Source: Mycoplasma sp. CAG:956 (GTDB taxonomy: Bacteria > Bacillota_I > Bacilli_A > RF39 > UBA660). From it: DNA of 64,000 nt. The stretch spans positions 11,889 to 75,888 of the forward strand of contig HF993101.1 of assembly GCA_000433475.1 (NCBI GenBank), read 5' to 3'. The notes below the pieces were generated by a model, which saw only the letters and a list, made by a program, of their open reading frames with translations, did not search any database and was not told where the DNA came from. The position numbers and the translations under genes were made by a program. This document shows, in pieces, positions 25,401 through 33,065 of the stretch. How positions within the stretch are numbered: position 1 is the stretch's first letter; each line of letters begins with the position of its first letter.

Positions 25401-26963
25401 GAAAATATTTTAATTGATAATTTAAATCAAAAGTATAATTATCATCCTGATGAAGATTTAAATATTATAATTGGGGAATATGATGCTCCAGAATCTCAAA
25501 GTATTGGTGTTTTAAAATATTCCTTAATTAAAAATGGTAATACCATTATTTATGGTAATGATGAAGAAGAAAGAGAAAAACTATTAAGAACTATTTGCTA
25601 TGGCTTTTTAACTAATTATCGTACCGAAAAGATTAATCTTTATGGTATTGATTTTGGTAGTGAATCTTTAAGAATTTTTGAGGCTTTCAACCAAGTTGGG
25701 GGATTTGTTTATGCTGGAGAAGATGAAAAAGAGAATAACTTAATAAAGATGATTAATTTAGAAATTAAAAAACGTAAGAAATTATTAATACCTTATGGTG
25801 GTTTACTGGATAAATATAATGAAGTAGCCAAGAGTCCTTTAAGTAATATTTTGTTTGTTATTAATAACTTTGATGCTGTTATTGAAGAAAATGATTCTTT
25901 AGTAGATGAGTTAATTACTATAACGCGTGAATGTCAAAGATATGGTATTTATGTAATTTTAGTTTGTAATAATACGAATGTTGTTTCGAGAAGACTTTCA
26001 ATGAACTTCTTAACAAGATATGCTCTTCATTTAACAGATAGTAATGATTATTATAATATCTTTAATGTTCCTGTTAAGATAGAACCTAAAGATTTTGTTG
26101 GTCGTGGTATTGTCTTTGATGAAGTTGCTCACGAATTTCAAACGGCTAGTATTGAAGCTCCAAATGAGGTATGGACAAATAAAGTAAGTAATATTGTAAA
26201 TGTTGTAAATAACAATAATACCGAAAAAGCTCCAAGTATTCCAGCCTTACCAGATAAGGTATCATTAGATTTAATCACTAGATTTATAAAATTTCCAAAA
26301 TTACCAGTGGGAATTATTCGTGATAGTTTAAAAATTGCTAAGTTAGATTTTAATGTTTCAAAATCTTTAACGATAAGTTCTAACCGTATAGAATACACTG
26401 TTAACTTTGTTGAATCTTTAGCAGAGTTATCACTACATATTGATAATGTTCAAACGGTATTCTTTGATTTAGAAAATATAATCCCGGCTTTAGATAAGAA
26501 GGAATATAATGGCAAAAAATTAATTTATTATCGTGATAATTTTAATGAATTAGTTACTAAATTAGATGAGTTTGTCAATGCTTTATCTGATGGTACTAAG
26601 TATTTATTTATTTTTTACGGATTAAGTAAATTAAAAAATATAATAAGTCCAATTAGTAACTTGGAAAAGCTTATAGAATCTTCAGTAAAGAATGAAAATG
26701 TTTATATGCTACTTATAGATGCAGCTAAGAGTTTAAAAGGCATTGAATATGACGGATTCTACGGTAAAATTAAAAATAATACTGATGGTTTATGGATTGG
26801 TCGTGGTATTCAAGACCAAAGTGTCTTTAGAATTAATAAGATAGTAAAAGAAAAAGCTAGTGAAGATATTGATTATGGTTATATTATCAGTGATGGTGAT
26901 TGTAGTAAAGTTAAGTTAATATCTTTCTCAGATTTTAAGATAGAGGATGATGATAATGAATAA
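22401..26963 (+). CDS. essC: Type VIIb secretion FtsK/SpoIIIE-type ATPase EssC-like
   Basis: A 1,520-residue membrane ATPase, the motor of type VIIb (Ess/Yuk) secretion. The N-terminal 230 residues are compatible with the two FHA-like domains of EssC. Two transmembrane helices follow (about 256-275 and 294-314), then three FtsK-like modules. The first (about 690-900) has an intact Walker A GMTGSGKS (about 705-712) and Walker B LFIICDEFAE (about 820). In the second, the P-loop is replaced by GNDEEEREK (about 1050). The third, near the C-terminus, has no P-loop. Staphylococcal EssC (about 1,479) is similar in size and layout. It heads the secretion island, and its 3' end overlaps the next gene by 8 bp. 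Confidence 0.93.
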   Translation: MKIDLYTNEKIFTFTLPSVMQGIYKFDMDKEQSYKLINIEARDNNWVLYSTPYVNVLEGNAPILETVISPGKYYFLKRDDKTYLIRVSNLFDDSIKYFTYSGNLEFNISNNKNSSIVINNPLITGDVLKVYVENNNIVLENLKKVPIYLNNLIVNDKKSIIRFGDYIDIYGFKIYFLYNMIIMNDPNNSVYVYEDRCNLKVANLPKVSEPKDLDIIDSDLYTKDDYFSKSPRLRRKIEEKEITLSPPPGRTENNEPPLFLVLAPMLTMAAVSFANTLSTFGKLSRGETTWAQSWPTILSGVAMLLSSLLWPLLTRLFNKIVQFQRNIMITHKYSRYLNSKRKELDLERNFQKEILLENLIPLREIVEIINNGKLTFWDKRVEQDDFLTVRIGTGNETMKAKINYPEDGFTIDDDKLKKQADKLIDEYKYIENVPIGYSFYTGKITGILGVSYKKYPFINNVILQLLAYYTYEDLKIVVFTNEGLKNHWDYLKYTNHNFSNDKEIRFFSCDIEEAKRLNEYLNYEYQRKVASHSDDGPKSPYYLVIIDDFAMVKNLNVIKNICEDKDNNDFSLIILEDQMSRLPSKCDNFILLGDNDSNLLKNSFENQENIKFKDEVEPYIDMMWVARKVSNVPIEFESTAGMLPNSLTFLEMENVSKTSGLNIMSRWQSNDSTISLKTEVGVDSDGNLMYLDLHEKYHGPHGLIAGMTGSGKSEFIITYVLSLAMNYSPNDVAFILIDYKGGGLAYAFENKSTGIKLPHLAGTITNLDKSELDRTLISIDSEIKRRQRVFNEARDALGESTIDIYKYQKFFKEGRLKEPVPHLFIICDEFAELKSQQPDFMDDLISVARIGRSLGVHLILATQKPSGVVNDQIWSNTKFRVCLKVQTAEDSNEMLKKPDAALLKQTGRFYLQVGYDEYFAMGQSAWCGAKYYPSDLVVKEVDKSIQFINDVGVSLKSIQAGKSVKVSASGEQLKAIMTEIIKTADALHVSAKRLWLDSIPENILIDNLNQKYNYHPDEDLNIIIGEYDAPESQSIGVLKYSLIKNGNTIIYGNDEEEREKLLRTICYGFLTNYRTEKINLYGIDFGSESLRIFEAFNQVGGFVYAGEDEKENNLIKMINLEIKKRKKLLIPYGGLLDKYNEVAKSPLSNILFVINNFDAVIEENDSLVDELITITRECQRYGIYVILVCNNTNVVSRRLSMNFLTRYALHLTDSNDYYNIFNVPVKIEPKDFVGRGIVFDEVAHEFQTASIEAPNEVWTNKVSNIVNVVNNNNTEKAPSIPALPDKVSLDLITRFIKFPKLPVGIIRDSLKIAKLDFNVSKSLTISSNRIEYTVNFVESLAELSLHIDNVQTVFFDLENIIPALDKKEYNGKKLIYYRDNFNELVTKLDEFVNALSDGTKYLFIFYGLSKLKNIISPISNLEKLIESSVKNENVYMLLIDAAKSLKGIEYDGFYGKIKNNTDGLWIGRGIQDQSVFRINKIVKEKASEDIDYGYIISDGDCSKVKLISFSDFKIEDDDNE

Positions 26964-27255
26964 TAAAGTTTTAGTAAAATTATTAGTACCAGAATTAAAT
27001 TCTTCTTTTGATATATTTTTACCAGTTAATGAACTTATTTGGAAAATAAAGAAAATGTTAGTTAAGTCGATTAGCGACTTAACTAACATTCGCTTAAATC
27101 CAAAGAATAGTTATGTTTTAATAAATGCTATTAGTGGTATTTGTTATACTGATAATATAACTATTCATCAAACTGATATTAGAAATGCTTCTACTCTTAT
27201 TTTAGGAACATATAAAGTTCAAGAAAATAGTGATTTTTTTGAAAAGATGATATAG
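26956..27255 (+). CDS. YukD/EsaB-like ubiquitin-fold protein
   Basis: A 99-residue protein. ATG 26956 is preferred over ATG 26947 and 26950 because AGAGGA at 26942-26947 then has an 8-nt gap. It overlaps essC by ATGAATAA. The pattern VKLLVPELNSSFDIFLPVN ... TDIRNASTLIL follows the beta-grasp YukD/EsaB family that accompanies EssC in type VIIb loci. In S. aureus EsaB is a cytosolic regulator. A perfect 16-bp inverted repeat (27054-27090) lies inside this frame around the codons for KMLVKSISDLTNI; it could fold the mRNA and dampen transcription or translation past this point. Confidence 0.75.
   Translation: MNNKVLVKLLVPELNSSFDIFLPVNELIWKIKKMLVKSISDLTNIRLNPKNSYVLINAISGICYTDNITIHQTDIRNASTLILGTYKVQENSDFFEKMI
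27054..27090. repeat. Perfect 16-bp inverted repeat inside the YukD-like gene
   Basis: Arms 27054-27069 (AATGTTAGTTAAGTCG) and 27075-27090 are exact reverse complements around the 5-bp ATTAG. No T-run follows, and the frame reads through. Confidence 0.9.
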
Positions 27256-27264
27256 GAGTGTAAG

Positions 27265-28158
27265 ATGCTAAAGGTTAATCTATATAATATAAAGATGATT
27301 TTAAGTGGAAAAAATGGCATTAATACTATACTGGATAATTATGAAACAGATATTTTAGAAATATTTAATACAATAGAAGATATTTATACTAATTACTGGC
27401 AAGACGGTATTTCTTTACGTTTTAAAGATGAAATGATTATTGAAAAAAGTAATTCTTTAAAATTTTTATCTTGTTTGCAAGAAAGAAAAACTTTAATAAA
27501 TTATATTTATAATAGTTATTTAAAAATAGGAATGACTATTTATTATGAAAAAAATAATAAAATGAGTTACTTAAATAATTTGAAAAATATTATTAGTAGT
27601 TTGAAAGTTACTGAAAATAATTTGGGTAATATTTATGTAAGTAATAATGTTTATGCTAATAATAATTTAAAGACTTCTTTACGTAAATTAAAAAATGTTA
27701 GGTATAAACTTAATAATTATTATATTAAAGTTTCTAATTTAGTTAAACAAATAGAGGAGATTGAAAGTGGTATTAAAGCTAAAATAAATAGTTTAACTGA
27801 TTACTATGTTAAGACTTTTGAATTTAATTTGGATAATTTAAGTACTAAGAGTATTGGCTATGCTAAGATGGATGTTAAAGAAGTTACTTCTAAACTTAAT
27901 GGTATAAATAAATATACTTTAGATGAAGAAGATAATTTAAAGTATTTTATAAGAAGTATGGATAGTTTAATTGAAAATTATAGTTCAGAAAATAAAGATA
28001 AGTTAAGTAATGATTTAGTTAGTATTAATAAATATAAAAATGATATTGTTGATAATAGAATAAAATATCGCAAGGTTATAAGTGATGTTGCAGATGAATA
28101 TAGTAGTACTGCTAAAAATGTTAAAACTAGTTTTAGCAATAATGTAGGAGAAGTGTAA
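27265..28158 (+). CDS. Helical type VII-associated protein (297 aa)
   Basis: A 297-residue, almost wholly helical, Asn/Lys-rich protein with no membrane helix, 9 bp after the YukD-like gene, with TAGGAGTG before the ATG. Near residue 44 it has YWQDGIS, a W-x-x-G turn between two helices reminiscent of the W-x-G turn of WXG100/LXG-type substrates. The rest is predicted long coiled coil (for example around 150-180 and 235-285). I do not recognise a named family. Its place between the YukD-like gene and other small helical proteins suggests a secreted helical substrate or a chaperone of the secretion system. Confidence 0.6.
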   Translation: MLKVNLYNIKMILSGKNGINTILDNYETDILEIFNTIEDIYTNYWQDGISLRFKDEMIIEKSNSLKFLSCLQERKTLINYIYNSYLKIGMTIYYEKNNKMSYLNNLKNIISSLKVTENNLGNIYVSNNVYANNNLKTSLRKLKNVRYKLNNYYIKVSNLVKQIEEIESGIKAKINSLTDYYVKTFEFNLDNLSTKSIGYAKMDVKEVTSKLNGINKYTLDEEDNLKYFIRSMDSLIENYSSENKDKLSNDLVSINKYKNDIVDNRIKYRKVISDVADEYSSTAKNVKTSFSNNVGEV

Positions 28159-28161
28159 TAT

Positions 28162-28446
28162 ATGCAAAGTAAAATGTTATGGGGTACACTTGCTAATTTA
28201 GCTTATGCTAGCAGTACAAGTGGTAATTTAAATAAGCCAGATTATTCTTATCAAAAAAGTCAAATTAATAAGTGTTCTTTAGATTTAAGTAATGTAAATC
28301 GTAATTTGACTAATTTAAATACTTTAGGAAATAATTTTTTAAAAATTGATAATAAAACTTATGGTAGTAGTGAAATTACTGGGGCTATAAATGAGATAAG
28401 AAGTATTCAAAATGAGTTAGTTAGTATAGCAAATAGTCTAAAATAA
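28162..28446 (+). CDS. Small helical type VII-associated protein (94 aa)
   Basis: A 94-residue protein starting 3 bp after the preceding stop, with AGGAGAAGTG as ribosome site. After a short Ser/Tyr-rich start it has one long amphipathic helical region (QINKCSLDLSNVNRNLTNL) and a second helix at the end (INEIRSIQNELVSIANSL). The size and helical hairpin resemble WXG100/EsaC-sized partners, but no W-x-G is present. It is the last gene of the essC operon: hairpins at 28473-28510 follow, and the next gene has its own promoter. Confidence 0.55.
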   Translation: MQSKMLWGTLANLAYASSTSGNLNKPDYSYQKSQINKCSLDLSNVNRNLTNLNTLGNNFLKIDNKTYGSSEITGAINEIRSIQNELVSIANSLK

Positions 28447-28475
28447 GTGTCAAAATAGTGTAAAAGGTCAGTTTT

Positions 28476-28507
28476 TTCTTATATTTTGGTAAGAAAACTT
28501 GCTTTTT
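28476..28507 (+). terminator. Terminator region of the essC operon
   Basis: TTTTCTTA and TAAGAAAA form a perfect 8-bp stem, and the second arm can instead pair toward CTTGCTTTTTT. The region ends in a six-T run. A mutually exclusive pair of folds is possible. Confidence 0.5.
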
Positions 28508-28510
28508 TAT

Positions 28511-28538
28511 TTGCAACTTAAGTTTTAGATGTTATAAT
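28511..28538 (+). promoter_or_regulatory. Promoter of the WXG-like gene
   Basis: TTGCAA at 28511-28516, 16-nt spacer, TATAAT at 28533-28538. Confidence 0.7.
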
Positions 28539-28585
28539 TTATATGTATGATAGGTTCAGTCATATGACAATAGGAGGTGCTTTTT

Positions 28586-29230
28586 ATGGCAATTATAGGA
28601 TATAATGAACAAGAAGTAAAAACATTAACAGATAGTTTTCAAGCAAAATCTCAAGAGGTAACTGAATACTTAAATAATGCTTTTCAAAATCAAATTTTCA
28701 ATAAAATGAAAGATGCATGGGTTTGTGAAGAAGCAAAAGAATTTTCTGATCTTGCTGTTAGTGATGTAAAAAGTTTAATGGATGGTATTGAACAAACTAA
28801 TAGTCATAATTTTGATGTTATTTGTAAGGCAGGACAAGCTTGGGCTGAAACTGTTAAAGCTGCTCTTTCTTTAAAATCTTGGGTAGAAACTGCTGTTAGA
28901 CCAAATGATGATTCAGTAATTACAACTACTGCAAATGGTGAAAGAGGATATGATCCTGATCAATGTGCACAAATCAAAAATAATTTACAAACAATTTTAT
29001 CAGAAACTAACTCTAAATTAGATGCTCTTGCAAATACTTGTAACGGTTCTGCTTTTGTCGGTGGAAGCCAACAAGAAAATTTAAGAAATTCTATTGAAAA
29101 TGTTAAAAAACAATTATCTGCTAAAATTGAAGAATTAACTAATGCTTTTGATGCTAATGTTAAAAAGACTGAAGAAAAATATGGTCAAATGCGTACTAAT
29201 GTTGAATCTTCATTTACTCAACAAAATTAG
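28586..29230 (+). CDS. WXG-like secreted helical protein
   Basis: A 214-residue protein. ATG 28586 follows a strong TAGGAGG (28571-28577); the in-frame GTG at 28577 lies in that site. The first about 100 residues form a helix-turn-helix with DAWVCEEAKEF near residue 42, where the canonical W-x-G is W-V-C. A second helical hairpin follows (about 120-210), ending in a flexible Thr/Gln tail. WXG100-superfamily proteins are the small substrates of type VII secretion. The strong ribosome site, own promoter and terminator, and codon use richer in CAA and GCT than its neighbours suggest high expression. No signal peptide. Confidence 0.7.
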   Translation: MAIIGYNEQEVKTLTDSFQAKSQEVTEYLNNAFQNQIFNKMKDAWVCEEAKEFSDLAVSDVKSLMDGIEQTNSHNFDVICKAGQAWAETVKAALSLKSWVETAVRPNDDSVITTTANGERGYDPDQCAQIKNNLQTILSETNSKLDALANTCNGSAFVGGSQQENLRNSIENVKKQLSAKIEELTNAFDANVKKTEEKYGQMRTNVESSFTQQN

Positions 29231-29240
29231 TATTTTTCCT

Positions 29241-29268
29241 AAAGAAATGGTGTTTACCGTTTCTTTTT
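29241..29268 (+). terminator. Intrinsic terminator
   Basis: AAAGAAATGGT (29241-29251) and ACCGTTTCTTT (29256-29266) form an 11-bp stem with one G-U, loop GTTT, then T. Confidence 0.85.
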
Positions 29269-29270
29269 GT

Positions 29271-29299
29271 TTGCTATAAAACTTTTATTATTATATAAT
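29271..29299 (+). promoter_or_regulatory. Promoter of the DUF4176-effector unit
   Basis: TTGCTA at 29271-29276, 17-nt spacer, TATAAT at 29294-29299. Confidence 0.6.
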
Positions 29300-29346
29300 T
29301 AGGGTGTAATCATAGAAGATTGATAATAGAAAAGAGGATATAAAAT

Positions 29347-29622
29347 ATGAATACAGAAAAATTTTTACCGATTGGAACGGTGGTAATGTTAAATGGGGGT
29401 GCAAAGAGAGTAATGATAACGGGCTTTTGTACTATTGCTAGTGATGATAATTCGAAAATGTATGATTATTGTGGATGTCTATACCCAGAAGGTGTAGTAA
29501 GTTCAGATAAAACACTTTTATTTAATCATGAACAAATAGCTAAAATTTATGCTTTAGGATATTCTGATGATGAAGAAAAACAATTTAAAGTTAAATTAAA
29601 AGAAGTTCTTGCAAATAAATAA
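29347..29622 (+). CDS. DUF4176 family protein (type VII-associated)
   Basis: A 91-residue soluble protein with AGAGGATA before the ATG. It matches the DUF4176 pattern: LPIGTVVMLNGGAKRVMITG, then YDYCGCLYPEG and a closing F-N-H-E-Q-I-x-x-I-Y-x-x-G-Y. DUF4176 proteins recur next to type VIIb substrates and effectors in Firmicutes. The molecular role is not established, with a chaperone or adaptor role usually supposed. It precedes the large effector gene by 32 bp, probably in the same transcript, which fits a helper for that effector. Confidence 0.8.
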   Translation: MNTEKFLPIGTVVMLNGGAKRVMITGFCTIASDDNSKMYDYCGCLYPEGVVSSDKTLLFNHEQIAKIYALGYSDDEEKQFKVKLKEVLANK

Positions 29623-29654
29623 ATTTTTATGAGTTAAAATTGTGAGGTGATAAG

Positions 29655-32600
29655 ATGGATGCAATTAATAATAAAGATACTTCTTCTAATCGTATGCAAA
29701 AATATGTAGAAGGAAATAATGGATATATATCACCAACAACTAGTAGTGGGTATTTAAATCATATCGATAGTAAACCGGTAACTGCCACAGAAACAATGGA
29801 TTTTACTGATGTTGATGTTGATTCTATATTAGCAGAAGAAGACCCATTTGCTGATGAAAGTAATAAAATATCAAGTAAACCAGTTTATGGTAAAACTTTT
29901 GGAACTGATGTTAAATTTACAAAAGGATATAATAATGTTTATGATGCTAGTAGTGAAAGTAATGTAATTAATTTAAATACAAACATTGTGTTTGATGGTG
30001 ACTCTAGGATTAAGCAAGTTAAAGCCTTTGATGCTAATGGTGTTCTAGTTGATTTGCATATCGATATTAACGATGATATGAATATTGATGATATAATGCA
30101 AAAGGTCTATGAATCGGCAACTGCAATGGGAATTTCCGATGATAAAATTATTATAGATATCAGTGATCAAAATGGAAATTCAAGGGCTTGGGTTAGAGCC
30201 GAAGATATTTTATTGAAAGATAAGATTGTTTCAAAAACTGATGATAATATTAAGACTGAAGAATCCGCAGATGATGTAATAAATGATTTACCTCATAATA
30301 TCAGCAATGTTGATAATGTTAGGAATGAAGTAGATAATAATCAAGATACTGTTTCAAATACTACTAATAGCTTTTTTAGTGATATCAAAAATACCTTTAC
30401 GAAAGTTGCTAGTTCTTTAAGCAAAGTTGCGGTTGCCAAGATGGAAAAAGCAAATAAGACGGCTAAAGTACATGAAGAAATGTCTAAAACTGCGAATGAT
30501 AATATAAAAAATACGGCTGCAAAAGTTGTTGGTTCAATTGAAAATGCCGCTATTGCTAAGATGGAAAAAGCAAATAAGACGGCTAAAGTACATGAAGAAA
30601 TGTCTAAAACTGCGAATGATATTATTAAAAATACGATTGATAGTGGTATGGATAATTTAAAATCTTTTGGCAATAATATTGATAAAGAAAATTTAAAAAT
30701 TAATAAAGACTTTAATAATGCTGCTGAATTTTTAAGTTCCGGGGCTATTGCTATATCAGATAGTTTTCATGGGTTTATTGCAGATTCTAGCAAACTTTTA
30801 GAAAATGCTAACGATTGGCTTGCTAATGATGCATTGCCAGCACTTGAAGATATAAGTTCAAATGTAAGTAATGCTTTAAAAATAACCGGCGCCACTGTAG
30901 GAACGGCAGCACTATCGTTGGTTGAGGGAGTAGAAAAATTAGGTGAAGCTCTTATTGATGCAGATGTTACAATTTATACGGCTATGGCAAGTCTTCCTAC
31001 TTTGCTTCTGGATGGTGTTGGCAGTATTTATTCTAATTTAACAGGAAATGAGTGGAATTCTGTTACTTCAGCAATGTGGGATAGAACAAAAGCTTTTGTA
31101 GCCAAAAAACATGTTGCTGATTGGTTTGATTCTTTTTATGAAAACAGTGCGGCTGGTAGTTGGTTAAAAACTAATGCTTTCTTTTTTGATAACGTAAGAG
31201 AAGTATCATCTGGTATTGGATATACGGTAGGTATTATTGGCTTAACAATTGTAACTGGTGGTTTTGGTGGTATTGCTGGAGGAACTGCTGGAGTTGCTGG
31301 TATCGCTGGTTTTGGTAAGGGTGTTGAAGATGCTTGGGGAAAAGGTGCATCTACGGTTGGCGGTTTAACATCTGGTGCCTTAAATGGTTTATGGGAAGGA
31401 TTTCAGTTCTTTGTTGGTGCTAAAATTAATGGTATTAATGTATTTGGAAAGTCAGCACCTACCATAAAGACAAAACTTATTAATAGCCTAATTCATGTAG
31501 CGTTAGATGGTGTGGATGGTGGTGCCGAAGGCTTTGCTAGAACTCTAATAGATACTTGTTATAAAGATGGGTATACTGATGAAAATGGTAATTATGTTAA
31601 GTATACTGATGCCGATAGTATTTTAAAAAAGTTACAAGAAAATTTTGATGATTTAGGTGGCTTTAATACTGTTTTAACAGGTGCTTTAAGTGGTGCTGCT
31701 ACTTCTGCTTTGAGTGAAGTACTTGATTTAGGAAAATATTTTAAAGATTCCAAAATCCATAAGCCAAAATTAACAACAGAACAATTAGCGTTTATAGATG
31801 AAATAGAGAAAAACGTTAAAGATGGTGGTGGCTATTATGGGTATTTAGATAGTTATTCAGAATTAACAAGTGATATGCTATTAAAATTAAGAGATGACCA
31901 TATGCTTGGAAATGTTACTTTTTGCTTTAAGAGTGCTTATGCTCATTCTGACGGTTTAATTAAAATGAAATATAAAGATTTTTTAGACGCTACAACTTAT
32001 AGTGGTTTTGAATTAATTCCAATTTTACAAAAAGTAGAAGAAATAACCAGCAAGGTTGATATGTCGTTGCCAACAGTAGAAAGGGCAAAACAAATAGATA
32101 AGATTATCGGCGGTTTATATTCGTATGCGGATTATATGCTTAATGATAACAATGATTCTCATTTTATAGGTCAATCATTGAGAGGAATTACAGCCAACAA
32201 TAAGTTGGGCAGAGAAGGATTAATTTGTGCTGGTTATTCTCAGTTATATAAAGAGATATGTGAAAGATGCGGAATTAAATGTGACTATGTTGTTGGTGAT
32301 GCTTGCTTTAACGGAAAAATTGAAGGACGTCATGCTTGGAATGTAGTATATGACGATATAGGCAATGCAATTCCCGTAGATGTAACTTGGGATTCTGGAA
32401 AAGACACTTTAAAATATTTTGGTAAAAGTACTTTATTTGCTGCCAACCATATAGCCGAAGGAGATGAAAGTGTGATGAATTATTTACCTGATTATATTTT
32501 TGAGGGAATTGAAAATATTGTTGATACAATGGATTCAAAGTATGGCGAAGGTAAAGGCATATCGGGTCTTATTAATTACATTATTACAAATGACTATAAT

Positions 32601-32876
32601 TACATAACGCATACTAATAACTGTCGAGATTTTATAAAAGGAATTGATAGTCTTGATATAAGAAAATATTTAGCGGCCAATAGTGAGAAGTATCAAGAAA
32701 GTTTTATAGAAACATTAAAATCAAGTATTTATAAATCAGGAAAAGATGCAGACTCGATATTAGATTCTTACATAAAGGACGGTGTTCCTAGCGAATTTCC
32801 AAATGATTATACTATACGAAGTATCCTTCCATTTATACCTGATGATGTTTTAAAAAAATATGATTTTTGGGCTTAA
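29655..32876 (+). CDS. Type VII-linked large effector with transglutaminase-like domain
   Basis: A 1,073-residue protein with GAGGTGAT before the ATG and no Sec signal. The N-terminal leader (residues about 8-34, including EGNNGYISP and GYL) is shared with the gene at 34222. Two near-identical copies of a helical repeat with MEKANKTAKVHEEMSKTAND lie 40 residues apart (about 262 and 302). Next comes a Gly/Ala-rich hydrophobic stretch (about 510-580, IVTGGFGGIAGG) as in polymorphic toxins. The C-terminal domain has a transglutaminase/cysteine-protease-like triad: Cys in LICAGYSQ (about 857), His in GRHAWNVV (about 892) and Asp in PVDVTWD (about 908). Target unknown. The following LRR protein could be a partner. 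Confidence 0.75.
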   Translation: MDAINNKDTSSNRMQKYVEGNNGYISPTTSSGYLNHIDSKPVTATETMDFTDVDVDSILAEEDPFADESNKISSKPVYGKTFGTDVKFTKGYNNVYDASSESNVINLNTNIVFDGDSRIKQVKAFDANGVLVDLHIDINDDMNIDDIMQKVYESATAMGISDDKIIIDISDQNGNSRAWVRAEDILLKDKIVSKTDDNIKTEESADDVINDLPHNISNVDNVRNEVDNNQDTVSNTTNSFFSDIKNTFTKVASSLSKVAVAKMEKANKTAKVHEEMSKTANDNIKNTAAKVVGSIENAAIAKMEKANKTAKVHEEMSKTANDIIKNTIDSGMDNLKSFGNNIDKENLKINKDFNNAAEFLSSGAIAISDSFHGFIADSSKLLENANDWLANDALPALEDISSNVSNALKITGATVGTAALSLVEGVEKLGEALIDADVTIYTAMASLPTLLLDGVGSIYSNLTGNEWNSVTSAMWDRTKAFVAKKHVADWFDSFYENSAAGSWLKTNAFFFDNVREVSSGIGYTVGIIGLTIVTGGFGGIAGGTAGVAGIAGFGKGVEDAWGKGASTVGGLTSGALNGLWEGFQFFVGAKINGINVFGKSAPTIKTKLINSLIHVALDGVDGGAEGFARTLIDTCYKDGYTDENGNYVKYTDADSILKKLQENFDDLGGFNTVLTGALSGAATSALSEVLDLGKYFKDSKIHKPKLTTEQLAFIDEIEKNVKDGGGYYGYLDSYSELTSDMLLKLRDDHMLGNVTFCFKSAYAHSDGLIKMKYKDFLDATTYSGFELIPILQKVEEITSKVDMSLPTVERAKQIDKIIGGLYSYADYMLNDNNDSHFIGQSLRGITANNKLGREGLICAGYSQLYKEICERCGIKCDYVVGDACFNGKIEGRHAWNVVYDDIGNAIPVDVTWDSGKDTLKYFGKSTLFAANHIAEGDESVMNYLPDYIFEGIENIVDTMDSKYGEGKGISGLINYIITNDYNYITHTNNCRDFIKGIDSLDIRKYLAANSEKYQESFIETLKSSIYKSGKDADSILDSYIKDGVPSEFPNDYTIRSILPFIPDDVLKKYDFWA
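30438..30622 (+). repeat. 120-bp-period direct repeat within the effector gene
   Basis: The segment starting at 30438 is repeated nearly base-for-base at 30558 over about 64 bp, as part of two 120-bp units encoding the 40-residue helical repeat. Such recent duplication could change repeat number by slippage. Confidence 0.9.
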
Positions 32877-33065
32877 ATTAACTGATAGTGTAAAAAATTT
32901 TATGGAAAATGAACCACGCTAACTTGATATGCTATTAAAGTATAAAATTTCTTTTAAAAAGTAGGTGAAGAAAAATATACAAAGAAATACAGATAAATAA
33001 AGAGAAAAATAAGGGATAGTGTGTGAAACTATTCACACTACCAATTAACTTAAGAAAGGATAATT

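Noticed and set aside
30341..30673. 110-codon minus-strand frame with hydrophobic repeats
   Set aside because: A shadow of the Ala/Lys-rich tandem repeat in the 29655 effector gene; no ribosome site.
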